Below are positions 1-8,407 of a stretch of 64,000 nucleotides of DNA, piece by piece. The stretch's first letter is position 1; each line of letters starts with the position of its first letter. A program made the position numbers and the translations under genes. Source of the stretch: Helicobacter colisuis (GTDB taxonomy: Bacteria > Campylobacterota > Campylobacteria > Campylobacterales > Helicobacteraceae); assembly GCF_023646285.1 (NCBI RefSeq), contig NZ_JAMOKX010000002.1, forward strand, positions 272,949 through 336,948, written 5' to 3'. The notes under the pieces were generated by a model. It made no database searches. It worked only from the letters and a program-made list of their open reading frames with translations, and was not told the DNA's origin.

Positions 1-393
1 AATTTTGTAAATCATACTCCGCTCCTTGATGACTGAGATAAGTTTTCCTCGGTTTAAGGTGTCAATTACGCCGATGACGCAGAAGCTCAAAACAGCAGAG
101 CCTGCCAACATAACAATGGCAGTATAAATAATGCTTAAAGCATCAAATTCGCTTTCTTTTAGAGCACCAAATCCAGTTGTTGTGAAAGTATAAGAGCTTT
201 GAAAAAAAGCTTCAATCAAAGTGTAATCGGTGATGACAATATAACCAAGTGTGCTAAGCAATAATCCTAGAAAAAGTAAAATAAAAGGAAGGCGAAAAGG
301 CTTGAGTTGCTCATATAATAAGCCAGATAAATCAATATCAGGCTTTTGAGTGCCTTCCCAATGAAGAAGTTTTTTGAGTTTTGTGAAAGCCAC
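1..393 (-). CDS. Potassium channel family protein, N-terminal part (cut by window edge)
   Basis: The minus strand is open from a GTG start at 393 to the window edge, giving 131 residues without a stop. A hydrophobic segment at residues 33-54 is followed by a pore helix and the selectivity-filter motif TTTGFG (71-76), then a second membrane helix (about 88-110). This two-helix pore plan is that of Kch/KchA-type bacterial potassium channels, which carry a cytoplasmic RCK (TrkA-N) domain after the pore; that part lies outside the window. It probably conducts K+ across the inner membrane. In H. pylori the kchA-type gene also lies next to rpmB, which supports the call. GTG is the only suitable start in frame here. 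Confidence 0.8.
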   Translation of the reverse strand, partial: MAFTKLKKLLHWEGTQKPDIDLSGLLYEQLKPFRLPFILLFLGLLLSTLGYIVITDYTLIEAFFQSSYTFTTTGFGALKESEFDALSIIYTAIVMLAGSAVLSFCVIGVIDTLNRGKLISVIKERSMIYKI

Positions 394-413
394 TACTCAA
401 TCCTAAATCAGGA

Positions 414-602
414 TTAAGAGCGTTTTTTCATTGTGCGTAGAGTAGAAGCAGCGATTCTAACTTTTGCAGTTGTGCCATCTTCTAGTTTGATGCGAACTAC
501 TCTTAAATTAGGTAATGAGCGTTTTTTTGTCTTGTTGTTTGCGTGGCTCACATTGTTTCCAACCATTGGACCTTTTCCGCTAAAAACACATCTTTTTGCC
601 AT
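414..602 (-). CDS. rpmB: 50S ribosomal protein L28
   Basis: A 62-residue basic protein of normal L28 length. It begins with the family's typical N-terminus ([12 protein letters not shown]) and has the [12 protein letters not shown] stretch, which binds 23S rRNA in the large subunit. The start is supported by an AAGGA ribosome-binding site a few bases upstream. It lies 20 bases before the potassium channel gene on the same strand, so the two may be co-transcribed. The four-cysteine zinc-binding form of L28 is not present; only one cysteine is seen. The identification is secure from sequence pattern and size. Confidence 0.95.
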   Translation of the reverse strand: MAKRCVFSGKGPMVGNNVSHANNKTKKRSLPNLRVVRIKLEDGTTAKVRIAASTLRTMKKRS

Positions 603-670
603 TTTTGATTCCTTAAGAAATTAAATAAAATAAACCATAAATTTTAGCAGAATCTATGTAAAAAAAACTT

Positions 671-689
671 TAAAAGCACAAAGCTTTTA
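671..689 (-). terminator. Probable intrinsic terminator of fqrB operon
   Basis: A 7-bp inverted repeat (TAAAAGC at 671-677, GCTTTTA at 683-689) overlaps the fqrB stop codon. On the minus strand it is followed within a few bases by a run of eight T residues. This is the standard layout for Rho-independent termination of the maf-ccoS-fqrB unit before rpmB. Confidence 0.6.
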
Positions 690-1643
690 TAATCTTTTTT
701 TGATTTCTTGCACAATGTGGAATCCATGATTAAGTGCAGCCGCAATAGAACCGCCATTTTTATAAAGAATATCCCCAGCAATGTAAATTTTATCAATTGA
801 GCTTTGGTGATTCTCATCAATCAATGGAACTCCATTGTCATCAAGTGCTAGATTGCATTTTTTGAGAAAATCAACAGGAGCCATTCCGCCAATAGCATAG
901 ACAACTCTATCAAAAGTTTCACTTGTTCCATCGGTGAAATTCACTTTCGGTTTTCCATTTTCATCTTCAAGGCTAACAATGTCAATACCAAGTTTTGGAG
1001 TAATTTTCCCAGCCTCTAAACAAGCATTTAAGTTTTCTTTATTAGTTTCGTTGATTCTAGAAAACTCAGTGCGTCTGTAATTAAGCATCACAGGATTGGT
1101 ATCACTAAGCACACAAGCATACTCTACAGCGGAGTTTCCTCCACCAACTACAAGAATTTTTTCATTGTTTTGACAGCTGTTAGCGTTGAAATTTACTACA
1201 CTTCTAATAGTGCTTGGAATCGGATAAGAAGGCTTGTTTGGCTGCCCCATTTTCCCAATAGAGATAACGATAAATTTTGCCTTAATAGAAGTGTTTTGTG
1301 TAGTGTGAATTAAAAAATATTCCCCTTCTTTTTTGATTGATTCGACTTCTGTTTGGAATTGTGCTTCAAAGTTATTTTTAGCAATAATCTCATCAAATAA
1401 ATCCAAAGTGCTTTCTTTAGTGCCATCACAAAAATAGATATTTCCATTAAGCTCTACTTTTTGTCCTTTGTAATCTTTATCAACGCGTTTATTATCTTTG
1501 TAGAATTTGCGAATAGTTGTGGAGTGATTTTCCCCTTTTTCAAACAAGATAACATCTTTAATTCCTAAAATAACTGATTCCACTGCAGAACCAATTCCGC
1601 CTGGTCCTCCACCAATAATTGCAATATCATAAATTTCTTTCAT
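687..1643 (-). CDS. fqrB: Flavodoxin:quinone/NADP oxidoreductase FqrB (thioredoxin-reductase-like flavoprotein)
   Basis: A 318-residue FAD/NAD(P)-dependent oxidoreductase with an N-terminal FAD-binding motif GGGPGGIG (11-18), a second nucleotide-binding motif GGGNSA (167-172) and a C-terminal AGD (289-291). There is no CxxC redox pair, so it is not a classical thioredoxin reductase. This architecture matches the FqrB group of Helicobacter and Campylobacter, which couples flavodoxin reduced by pyruvate oxidoreductase to NADPH formation. The gene overlaps ccoS by ATGA, indicating translational coupling in a maf-ccoS-fqrB operon. A YpdA-like disulfide reductase would be the alternative reading. 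The family assignment is firm; the exact electron partner is taken from known relatives. Confidence 0.8.
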   Translation of the reverse strand: MKEIYDIAIIGGGPGGIGSAVESVILGIKDVILFEKGENHSTTIRKFYKDNKRVDKDYKGQKVELNGNIYFCDGTKESTLDLFDEIIAKNNFEAQFQTEVESIKKEGEYFLIHTTQNTSIKAKFIVISIGKMGQPNKPSYPIPSTIRSVVNFNANSCQNNEKILVVGGGNSAVEYACVLSDTNPVMLNYRRTEFSRINETNKENLNACLEAGKITPKLGIDIVSLEDENGKPKVNFTDGTSETFDRVVYAIGGMAPVDFLKKCNLALDDNGVPLIDENHQSSIDKIYIAGDILYKNGGSIAAALNHGFHIVQEIKKRL

Positions 1644-1837
1644 TTTTTATCCTTTTTAATAGGTTTGTTAGTTGCAGCTCGGCGCAAATCTTCTTCATTA
1701 TCAAATAAAACGCCTTGCATCATTTTTTTTTCATCATCAAATTGTCCATTTTTCAATCCCCAAAGAAATGCAATTAATCCTAAAAGCCCTATGATTAACG
1801 AAGTTGCAAGCATAACTCCCACCATTGTTATATTCAT
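1640..1837 (-). CDS. ccoS: cbb3-type cytochrome oxidase assembly protein CcoS
   Basis: A 65-residue single-span membrane protein. The transmembrane helix (about 5-27) ends in the CcoS signature FLWGLKNGQFDD, followed by a short charged tail. CcoS is needed for heme or copper insertion into the cbb3 terminal oxidase, the main respiratory oxidase of Campylobacterota, and sits in the inner membrane. The start and stop overlap both neighbours by four bases (ATGA), so the gene is translationally coupled to maf upstream and fqrB downstream. The Ccc-oxidase structural genes are not in the window. Confidence 0.85.
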   Translation of the reverse strand: MNITMVGVMLATSLIIGLLGLIAFLWGLKNGQFDDEKKMMQGVLFDNEEDLRRAATNKPIKKDKK

Positions 1838-2385
1838 AAGAGCTCCAAAAAAGGCTGGATTGCTTCAAAATGCAAACCCATCGCATTAGAAGTGCTACCA
1901 ATTTGCTTTTTGATATATTTTTTGTGGAATCCTTCCACCATAACTGCCCCTGCCTTATTTTGCCATTGTTGGCTTTGAAGATAGACTTCCAAATCATCTA
2001 AATCAAAGCTGGAAAATTCATAAGTAGTTTTGCCAAGATTGATAAAATAAAATTTGTTAGAATGTAAAATGCAACAGCTTAAAATATGGATAGAACTTCC
2101 ACTTTGCATTTGAAGAAACTCTTTGGCTTCTTTTTGATTTTTGGGTTTTCTTTGTAGAGTATTAGCGCATTCTATGACGCTATCAACTACTAAAAGCGGA
2201 AGCTCTAAGCCATAAGTTTCTAATGCTTTTTTGTATTTACAAACTGCAGCAGTATAAACAAAACTTCTTGGACTAGATAGCTCTAAAGTCTCCTCATCAA
2301 AGCCATTATCGCATTGTATAAAGGTAATTTCATTTTCTTTTAGAATCTGCTGTCTGCTAAGCGAAGTTGAACATAGTCTCAGCAC
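1834..2385 (-). CDS. maf: Maf-family nucleotide pyrophosphatase (divergent)
   Basis: A 183-residue protein with the Maf fold pattern: an N-terminal LRLCSTSLSRQQIL (the family usually has LASxSPRR), a central VVDSVIEC region replacing the usual GADTVV, the KPKNQKEAKEFLQMQSGS block and the C-terminal KAGAVMVEGF and GSTSNAMGL blocks. Maf enzymes hydrolyse non-canonical nucleoside triphosphates or UTP/dTTP in the cytoplasm. Several usual catalytic positions are altered (SPRR to SLSR, GAD to VVD), so activity is less certain than family membership. It is the first gene of the maf-ccoS-fqrB overlap chain. It is close to the usual family length of about 190 residues. Confidence 0.7.
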   Translation of the reverse strand: MLRLCSTSLSRQQILKENEITFIQCDNGFDEETLELSSPRSFVYTAAVCKYKKALETYGLELPLLVVDSVIECANTLQRKPKNQKEAKEFLQMQSGSSIHILSCCILHSNKFYFINLGKTTYEFSSFDLDDLEVYLQSQQWQNKAGAVMVEGFHKKYIKKQIGSTSNAMGLHFEAIQPFLELL

Positions 2386-2445
2386 AAAAATCCTTAGAAT
2401 TGAATTTAGGCTTTTGATTATATTATTTTTTGGATTATAATGCCA

Positions 2446-2814
2446 TTAAGTTTCTTTAATTTTGAAAATTGCTGCTACAACTGCAATGGCAAATCCACTA
2501 TCATGAGAAATAGAGAGACTTAGTGAGTGGAGATTAAAATATTTCATTTTGTCTTTTGTTAAAGTAAGCAGGGGGGCACCTTTTTTGTCTTTTGAGATAA
2601 TCATATCATGGAAGTTTAATTCTTTAGATATTCCGCATTTTAAAGCTTTAGAGCAAGCTTCTTTTGCCGCCCAAAAACCAGCAATGGTTTGGGGGGTTTT
2701 AGCTAGTTTTATTTCTTCAGAATTAAGGAATCGAGCAAGTCCTTTATGATTAAATTTTTGCAAAAAAGCTTCTATTCTTGCAATAGAAACTAAATCTACT
2801 CCAACTTCAAACAA
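2446..2814 (-). CDS. acpS: Holo-[acyl-carrier-protein] synthase
   Basis: A 122-residue enzyme of normal AcpS size. It transfers 4'-phosphopantetheine from CoA to apo-ACP for fatty-acid synthesis in the cytoplasm. The magnesium-binding aspartate lies in VGVDLVSIARIE (D7) and the second metal ligand in FWAAKEACSKAL (E52); the ISHD motif near the C-terminus is also typical. It starts three bases after the fliL stop on the same strand, so fliL and acpS are probably co-transcribed; the same pairing is known in H. pylori. The start is well placed by this spacing. Confidence 0.92.
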   Translation of the reverse strand: MFEVGVDLVSIARIEAFLQKFNHKGLARFLNSEEIKLAKTPQTIAGFWAAKEACSKALKCGISKELNFHDMIISKDKKGAPLLTLTKDKMKYFNLHSLSLSISHDSGFAIAVVAAIFKIKET

Positions 2815-2817
2815 GGA

Positions 2818-3351
2818 CTATTGCACCACAAATTCAGTGAAGAAAATATTTGAGATTCTGCCATCTACTAAAAATTCATTAAGACGAGCAATAATTTCTT
2901 CTTTTAGTTTTTGTTTGCCTCTTGTTGTTTGTATTTCTTCAAAAGTTTTAGAGGCTAAAATACTAATAATAGTATCGCGTAGAATATTGACTTTTGTGTC
3001 AAGTTCGGATTGCATTTTAGCAATACTCATTTCTAAAGCGATTGAAGTTTTTAAATAGCGTTTTCCACCACCTGTAGAAACCAGATTGACAATAAATTGA
3101 TCAAGAGGATACATAGGACCTACATTAAGAAGTGAGCTATTTGGATTTGCCACACTACTTTTAGAAGCAGAGCTTTGAGTGGGCTGATTTGCATCTTGAG
3201 TTTGTGTATCATCTCCACCACTAAAGATTAAGATTCCCACCACAATAAGAATAATCAAAAGCAATGCAACTACACCAATAATAACAAATAAAATCATTTT
3301 GTTTTGTTTAAGACTTGCTAGTTTGGATTCTTTTTGTTCTTCTTCTGCCAT
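2818..3351 (-). CDS. fliL: Flagellar basal-body-associated protein FliL
   Basis: A 177-residue inner-membrane protein: a short charged cytoplasmic N-terminus, one transmembrane helix (about 19-43), a low-complexity serine/asparagine linker (about 46-72) and a periplasmic C-terminal FliL domain that begins near the GPMYPLDQFIVNL block. FliL surrounds the stator units of the flagellar motor and supports torque. The start is preceded by an AAGGAG ribosome-binding site (GGAGTTAAAATG context). It is followed almost immediately by acpS. No other flagellar gene is adjacent; flgA and cheZ are elsewhere in the window. Confidence 0.9.
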   Translation of the reverse strand: MAEEEQKESKLASLKQNKMILFVIIGVVALLLIILIVVGILIFSGGDDTQTQDANQPTQSSASKSSVANPNSSLLNVGPMYPLDQFIVNLVSTGGGKRYLKTSIALEMSIAKMQSELDTKVNILRDTIISILASKTFEEIQTTRGKQKLKEEIIARLNEFLVDGRISNIFFTEFVVQ

Positions 3352-3392
3352 TTTAACTCCTTATTTTTAGAAATATTATATTATTTATCATA

Positions 3393-4457
3393 TTAATTTT
3401 TCAAGTAACTACCAAGCCATTTGAGTTCTTTTGGGTAGCGTTGAAATAATTCATTAATATTAGCATCATCAATATGTCCATCAATATCAATAAAAAAACA
3501 ATACTGGAAATCATCTCCAGTGTGTGCAGGGCGCGATTGTATAGAAGTCATATTGATATTTAAATCTCTAATATCATAAAGCAAATTATACAAAGCACCT
3601 GGTTTGTTAGTATTAGTGAGATTGGCAAAAATTGAAGTTTTATCTTTGCCACAGCGTTGGTTTTTGAAGTTGCTAATAATAATAAAGCGTGTTTTATTGC
3701 CTGCGCTATCTTCAATATTTTCAAACAAAATAGGCACATTATAAAGTTTAGCAGCAATATGAGAACAAATTGCAGCGCATTGTGGATTTTTGGCAGCAAG
3801 TTGCGTGGCTTTTGCAGTAGAATCAACAGGGATTCTTTGAATGTGATCAAGGCTGTGTTCGCTTAAGAAATGGTGGCATTGTCCAAATGCAATGTCCTTT
3901 GAATAGATGATTTGTATGTCTTGGAGTTTTTGTGAAATGCTTGCAAAGCAATGATGGATAGGCATATAAATTTCAGCAACAATTTTAAGATCAGTTTCCT
4001 CTAGCATATCAAGAGTCTCTCCAACAGCGCCATTTTGATTGTTTTCAATAGGCACTACTGCATAACTTGCTCTTCCTTCTTTGACGCTTTTAATAGCAGA
4101 AGTAATAGTGTTGTGAGAAAAATATTCACATATGGCACCAAAGCGACTTTCAGCGGCTTGGTGTGTGTAGCTTCCAATAGGTCCAAGATAGGCTACGCGT
4201 TCTGGTAATTCAAGGTTTCGACTTACTGCAAAGATTTCTAGATAAATTGATTCAATGGCACTTCTAGTTAAAAAGATTGGTTTTTTGTGATCTAGTCTAT
4301 CAATGATTTCCTTTTCTCTTTCTGGGCGATAAACTGGAGAATTAGTTTGGATTTTGGCTTTACCAATTTGTTTAACAATCTCCATTCGCTTCTCTAAAAG
4401 TTCTAGAATACTATCATCAATCTTATCAATTTCATTTCTAAAAAGCTGTAAATTCAT
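3393..4457 (-). CDS. pheA: Bifunctional chorismate mutase/prephenate dehydratase
   Basis: A 354-residue P-protein for phenylalanine synthesis. Residues 1-85 form an AroQ chorismate mutase (LRNEIDKIDDSILELLEKR). Residues 88-265 form the prephenate dehydratase domain, with the LGPIGSYTHQAA start and the catalytic TRF motif (256-258). Residues 275-354 form an ACT regulatory domain, with GALY (287-290) and QSRP (307-310) in place of the usual GALV and ESRP phenylalanine-binding motifs, so feedback control may still occur. Length and domain order are normal. The lysA stop lies only ten bases upstream on the same strand, so lysA and pheA look co-transcribed. Confidence 0.93.
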   Translation of the reverse strand: MNLQLFRNEIDKIDDSILELLEKRMEIVKQIGKAKIQTNSPVYRPEREKEIIDRLDHKKPIFLTRSAIESIYLEIFAVSRNLELPERVAYLGPIGSYTHQAAESRFGAICEYFSHNTITSAIKSVKEGRASYAVVPIENNQNGAVGETLDMLEETDLKIVAEIYMPIHHCFASISQKLQDIQIIYSKDIAFGQCHHFLSEHSLDHIQRIPVDSTAKATQLAAKNPQCAAICSHIAAKLYNVPILFENIEDSAGNKTRFIIISNFKNQRCGKDKTSIFANLTNTNKPGALYNLLYDIRDLNINMTSIQSRPAHTGDDFQYCFFIDIDGHIDDANINELFQRYPKELKWLGSYLKN

Positions 4458-4466
4458 TTAGAATCC

Positions 4467-5732
4467 TTATAAATAATCTTTTTCTAGTGCAATTAAATCT
4501 TCAAAAGTTTCTCTTTTACGGATTAATCTTGATTTTCCTTGTGAAATAGCTACTTCAGCGCATCTAGGGCGTGTGTTGTAGTTACTTGACATACTAAAGC
4601 CATAAGCTCCAGCACTAAGAATAGCGAGTATATCTCCGGCTTTTAAAGGAGGTAAAGCGATATTTTTACCTAGATAATCCCCACTCTCACAAATTGGTCC
4701 TACAATATCTGCAGGAGTGGCTTCTCCTTCTTGTGGAGTTAAGGGAGTGATTTTATGATAAGCATTATAAAGGCTAGGGCGGATTAAGTCATTCATTGCG
4801 CCATTTACAATAATAAAACGCTTTTCTTGAGAAGTTTTTTCATAAAGCACTTGAGTTAAGAAAACTCCTGAATTCCCCATAATAAATCTACCAGGTTCGC
4901 AAATAATAGTTACATCAAGCCCCCTTAAGCACTCTAAAATGCTTTGAGCATAATCGTAAGGATTAATGGTTGTTTCATCTTTGTAAGTAATTCCTAAACC
5001 CCCACCAATATCAAAGAATTTAATGTCAATTTTAAGCGCTAAAAGACTATGAAGTAGTTGAGCGATTTTTTGTGCGGATTCAGAAATAGGTTGGAGTTTG
5101 GTGATTTGACTTCCTATGTGAAAGTGGATACCTATGGGATCTAGAGATTCTGATTTGTGAGCATGGAGATAAAGACTTTTAGCCTCTTCAATCCCAATTC
5201 CAAATTTGTTTTCTTTAAGTCCTGTTGAGATATAAGGGTGGGTTTGTGGATCAATATCAGGATTAACGCGAATAGAGATTCTAGCCTTTGTGTGAAGAGT
5301 TTTTGCAATTGATTCAACTTTAAGCAACTCTTCTTTACTTTCAATATTAATAAAAAGTATCCCAAGCTTAATAGCTTCTTGGATTTCATAGTCTTGTTTG
5401 CCAACTCCGCTATAGATGATTTTATAAGTTGGGATTCCAGCTAGAATGGCGCGTTTAATTTCTCCTAGCGAAACACAATCTGCACCGCTTTCTAAAGAGG
5501 CTAGTTTTTTAATAACGCTTAGGTTAGAATTTGCTTTTAGAGCATAGCAGATTAATGATTTTCTGCCACTAAAGGCAAGTTTAAATTGATTAAAATACTC
5601 TTCAATTTTATCAAAGTCATAAACAAAAAGAGGGGTTTGGTGCTCTTTGGCTACTTGCAACAAAAGCTCTTTATTTAGATTGCCATCAAGGTTGGGAGTG
5701 TTTGGTAGTGGAATATTTTTCATAAAACTCAC
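4467..5732 (-). CDS. lysA: Diaminopimelate decarboxylase
   Basis: A 421-residue PLP-dependent enzyme that converts meso-diaminopimelate to L-lysine, the last step of lysine synthesis. The PLP lysine is in ICYALKANSN (K66). The GGGLGI phosphate-binding loop, the EPGRF motif and the C-terminal GPICESGDYL motif with its active-site cysteine are all present. Length is typical. The annotated start gives MSFMKN; the second methionine three codons in is an alternative. It is followed by pheA ten bases downstream, and dapF for the same pathway lies near 57 kb. Confidence 0.93.
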   Translation of the reverse strand: MSFMKNIPLPNTPNLDGNLNKELLLQVAKEHQTPLFVYDFDKIEEYFNQFKLAFSGRKSLICYALKANSNLSVIKKLASLESGADCVSLGEIKRAILAGIPTYKIIYSGVGKQDYEIQEAIKLGILFINIESKEELLKVESIAKTLHTKARISIRVNPDIDPQTHPYISTGLKENKFGIGIEEAKSLYLHAHKSESLDPIGIHFHIGSQITKLQPISESAQKIAQLLHSLLALKIDIKFFDIGGGLGITYKDETTINPYDYAQSILECLRGLDVTIICEPGRFIMGNSGVFLTQVLYEKTSQEKRFIIVNGAMNDLIRPSLYNAYHKITPLTPQEGEATPADIVGPICESGDYLGKNIALPPLKAGDILAILSAGAYGFSMSSNYNTRPRCAEVAISQGKSRLIRKRETFEDLIALEKDYL

Positions 5733-5776
5733 TTTAAAATAAAATTTTTGAGAATTGTAATCAAAAAATCTTAAAA

Positions 5777-6940
5777 TTAGGATATTTTGGCTTTTTTGCC
5801 AATGGATAAAACTAATCCAATCATAATGCTCGTTGAGAGCATAGAGCTACCTCCATAGCTTAAAAATGGGACGGCGATTCCTTTAATGGGAATTAATCCT
5901 GAAATCCCAAAAGCATTAATAAGAAAAGACAATCCTAAGATGATTCCAACTCCAGAACAAAATAAATAATACATTGTATTTTTACAGCGGTTTGCGATTC
6001 TTAAGATACGATAAATCATTACTAGAAAAATAAGACTAATAACAAATAAACCAATAAAGCCAATTTCTTCTGTGATACCTGCTAAAATGACATCGGTATG
6101 CACTTCGCTTAAAAAACCAAGTTTAATAAGCCCATTTCCTAATCCTTCTCCTATGATTCCACCATTAGCAATTGCATTAAGAGAATGTTGTATTTGATAG
6201 GGTTCAGGGAGATTTTCAACACGCAGAGAATTAGCAATGGATTGTGGGAAGAAAGATAATATTAGATCTTGCGTTCCTGCCCACCACGCTTTAATACGCA
6301 TAATGCGGTGCGCACTTGTAACAATCACCAAAATAAATAAAACAGACGCAAGGGCTAGAAGATTTGCAAAAAGCTTAAAAGAAGAACCTGCAAAAATCAT
6401 CATCAAAGCTAAAGTAACACCAAGAAGAACAATTTGTCCTAGGTCATTTTGCAAAATAGCAATGAGATAAACAGCAATTAAAAATACAAAAACATAGGGT
6501 AAAAAGGTAATAAATTCTTCTTTGAGTGTTTTGGTCTCTATAAGAGAGAATTTACGCGAAAAACTCCAAGCCAAAAAGATAATAAAGCCGATTTTAAAAA
6601 ATTCTACAGGCGCTAGAGAAAAAAGAGGGAATCTAATCCAGCGTTTTGCTCCACCAGCACTTGTAGCAAGACTTTCGGGGAGAAAATGCATAATAAACAT
6701 TAAAAAGATTCCACCAAAAAATAAAATAAAGCCAAACTTTAAAACAAAGTTATCAGGATTGCAACGAGAAATACCCCATATTAAAAAAATCCCTAAGATT
6801 CCTGCAATAAGCTGTCTTATCATAAAATGGAATTCGCTGTAATCATAATATAAAACAGCAAAAGAGGAAAGTGAGTAAGAAAAGATTATGCTAATAGTAA
6901 TGAGGCTTATGCTTAAAAAAAAGAGTGGCTTATCAACCAT
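5777..6940 (-). CDS. ftsW: Peptidoglycan glycosyltransferase FtsW
   Basis: A SEDS-family polytopic membrane protein with about ten helices. The GEGLGNGLIKLGFLSE and HTDVILAGITEE loops and the C-terminal KGIAVPFLSYGGSSML motif are typical. The lysine before GI in the last motif favours FtsW (septal glycan polymerase) over RodA. I place the start at the ATG at 6940 (387 residues), because it overlaps the metF stop by eight bases (ATGGTTGA) and has a GGA site upstream. The longer frame from 6976 would add 12 residues and overlap metF by 44 bases. Working without its partner PBP nearby, it is assigned by motif only. Confidence 0.88.
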   Translation of the reverse strand: MVDKPLFFLSISLITISIIFSYSLSSFAVLYYDYSEFHFMIRQLIAGILGIFLIWGISRCNPDNFVLKFGFILFFGGIFLMFIMHFLPESLATSAGGAKRWIRFPLFSLAPVEFFKIGFIIFLAWSFSRKFSLIETKTLKEEFITFLPYVFVFLIAVYLIAILQNDLGQIVLLGVTLALMMIFAGSSFKLFANLLALASVLFILVIVTSAHRIMRIKAWWAGTQDLILSFFPQSIANSLRVENLPEPYQIQHSLNAIANGGIIGEGLGNGLIKLGFLSEVHTDVILAGITEEIGFIGLFVISLIFLVMIYRILRIANRCKNTMYYLFCSGVGIILGLSFLINAFGISGLIPIKGIAVPFLSYGGSSMLSTSIMIGLVLSIGKKAKIS

Positions 6941-7841
6941 TGAGAATTTTTCCGATAATATCTGCTTTATTGGCACTCATAAGATGAATTTTGTGGTGGA
7001 TTTTGCAAAGATGATTAAAAAGTTCTCGGCTTTTTTGTAGTCCCACTTCAAATTCTATTCCTTTTTGAAAAGCTTTTTCCATGGATTTTAAATAATCTTG
7101 TGGAACAAAAACGCCCGGTAGTTTATTGTGTAAAAAAAGAGCGGTTTTATAAGAAGTAATAGGAAAGAATCCAAACATTAATGCGCAACGCGTGTTATGT
7201 TCTTGATTGATTTGGTTTATCCATTGGAGTAGCTCTTCTGCGATTTCAAGATCATAAATGGGTTGTGTAAAAATTGCTAAAGCACCATTTTGAATCTTTT
7301 CTTGCATTTTTTTATAGAGATTTTGTTTTTTATTAGCATAAGAATTTAGCACACTAAAGGGGTAAAAAGGTTTAAAATCGCCTTGTATTTGGTTGTTATT
7401 AATGTCTTTTGCGGTATTTAATTGACAGATGGTTTTAAGTAAAACATTGCTATTACCCTCAAAGATGCTTTTAGCTTGTGGCTGATTGCCATGTCTCATA
7501 GGATCACCGGTGAGTGCTAGGATTAATCGTAAATCAAGGCTGTTCATACCGATTAACTCGCTTTGGAGTGCTAGAGTGTTTCTATCTCTCATTGACATTG
7601 TTGTGATGCTTGGAATCTTAAAGGTATTTTGGAGTTTTAGACTTGCTAAAATCGCATTGTGTTTGAGTTTTGCAAGGGGAGAATCAGTGCAAACAAAGGC
7701 ATTAATTTTGCTGGGGAGATTCTCTTTTTTTATTGTCTCAAAAAGCGCTTCTAGGGTAAAACTAGCTGGTGATGAAAATTCATATGTGAAGCATTTCTCA
7801 TCGCTTCTTAGGGTTTTAATAAAAGTTTCAATCATATTCAT
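6933..7841 (-). CDS. metF: Methylenetetrahydrofolate reductase family protein
   Basis: A 302-residue TIM-barrel protein of the MTHFR family. It has the N-terminal FTYEFSSPAS strand carrying the conserved glutamate, the LILALTGDP flavin-binding motif, and a central FTQPIYDLEIAEEL helix region as in MetF. The expected reaction is NAD(P)H- and FAD-dependent reduction of 5,10-methylene-THF to 5-methyl-THF for methionine synthesis. It overlaps the ftsW start by eight bases, which suggests translational coupling despite unrelated functions. The family is clear; some Campylobacterota carry more than one MTHFR-like gene, so the exact role is a little less certain. Confidence 0.8.
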   Translation of the reverse strand: MNMIETFIKTLRSDEKCFTYEFSSPASFTLEALFETIKKENLPSKINAFVCTDSPLAKLKHNAILASLKLQNTFKIPSITTMSMRDRNTLALQSELIGMNSLDLRLILALTGDPMRHGNQPQAKSIFEGNSNVLLKTICQLNTAKDINNNQIQGDFKPFYPFSVLNSYANKKQNLYKKMQEKIQNGALAIFTQPIYDLEIAEELLQWINQINQEHNTRCALMFGFFPITSYKTALFLHNKLPGVFVPQDYLKSMEKAFQKGIEFEVGLQKSRELFNHLCKIHHKIHLMSANKADIIGKILNG

Positions 7842-7852
7842 TCACTAATAGT

Positions 7853-7876
7853 AAAAGCCTTGAAATTAAGGCTTTT
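7853..7876 (-). terminator. Stem-loop overlapping stop codon of the Spy-like gene
   Basis: A perfect 9-bp inverted repeat (AAAAGCCTT at 7853-7861 and AAGGCTTTT at 7868-7876) with a six-base loop ends at the stop codon of the gene at 7875. It separates this gene from metF on the same strand. The T-run after it on the minus strand is weak, so termination efficiency is uncertain. Confidence 0.5.
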
Positions 7877-8300
7877 ATTGAATCCCAAGAATTTTGTTAA
7901 TTGTTGTGTTCATCTTGGTCTCAAGATTATATCGCACATTATGCTCTTCGTGTTTGTTTTGCTGAATCTGCGCTTCTTTTTTGGCAATAGAGTGATAAAG
8001 ATTTTGGATTTTGGCTTGATCTTTTTGAATCCTTGCTTCTTCTAAATCAAGCAAAAGCAAATCTTTTTCTAAGTGTAATTTATCATTAGTATTGCGATAT
8101 TTTTCGGTTTGTTTGCGAAGATCTTGATGAAATTGGTATTGAATATTACGAATTTCTCTTTTTTGACTAAAGCTTGAATTGTGATAAAGTGTTTTGGTGA
8201 TACCTTTTGGTGCTTTTAGTGTTTCTTTTGGTGGAAGTGCATAAACAAGAGAGGCAGTAAGTATTAAATGGGAAATAAAAAATAAAAAAATCTTTTGCAT
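7875..8300 (-). CDS. Small periplasmic coiled-coil protein, Spy/heavy-metal-sensor-like
   Basis: A 141-residue protein with a clear signal peptide (MQKIFLFFISHLILTASLVYA, cleavage after about residue 22), then a mostly helical, highly charged region rich in Gln, Lys and Glu. The helical stretch at about 60-115 has repeated hydrophobic spacing and reads like the Spy/CpxP/ZraP group of periplasmic chaperones or metal sensors. No zinc-ligand cluster is obvious. It stands alone between metF and the divergent permease. The periplasmic location is well supported; the Spy-like assignment is only a resemblance, and it could equally be a genus-specific coiled-coil protein. Confidence 0.6.
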   Translation of the reverse strand: MQKIFLFFISHLILTASLVYALPPKETLKAPKGITKTLYHNSSFSQKREIRNIQYQFHQDLRKQTEKYRNTNDKLHLEKDLLLLDLEEARIQKDQAKIQNLYHSIAKKEAQIQQNKHEEHNVRYNLETKMNTTINKILGIQ

Positions 8301-8407
8301 ATAGCAATCCTCTTTTATAAAATTAACCTGAATTATAACATATTTGCATTGTTTTGAAATTGAATTTGCTATAATCCTGTGGTAAATTTAATTTTATGGG
8401 TTGGTGA

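Noticed and set aside
687..1643. Thioredoxin reductase as the function of the flavoprotein
   Set aside because: It lacks the CxxC redox pair; the FqrB-type reading fits better.
6941..6976. Longer ftsW start at 6976
   Set aside because: It would overlap metF by 44 bases; the ATG at 6940 gives the usual eight-base overlap and a normal FtsW length.
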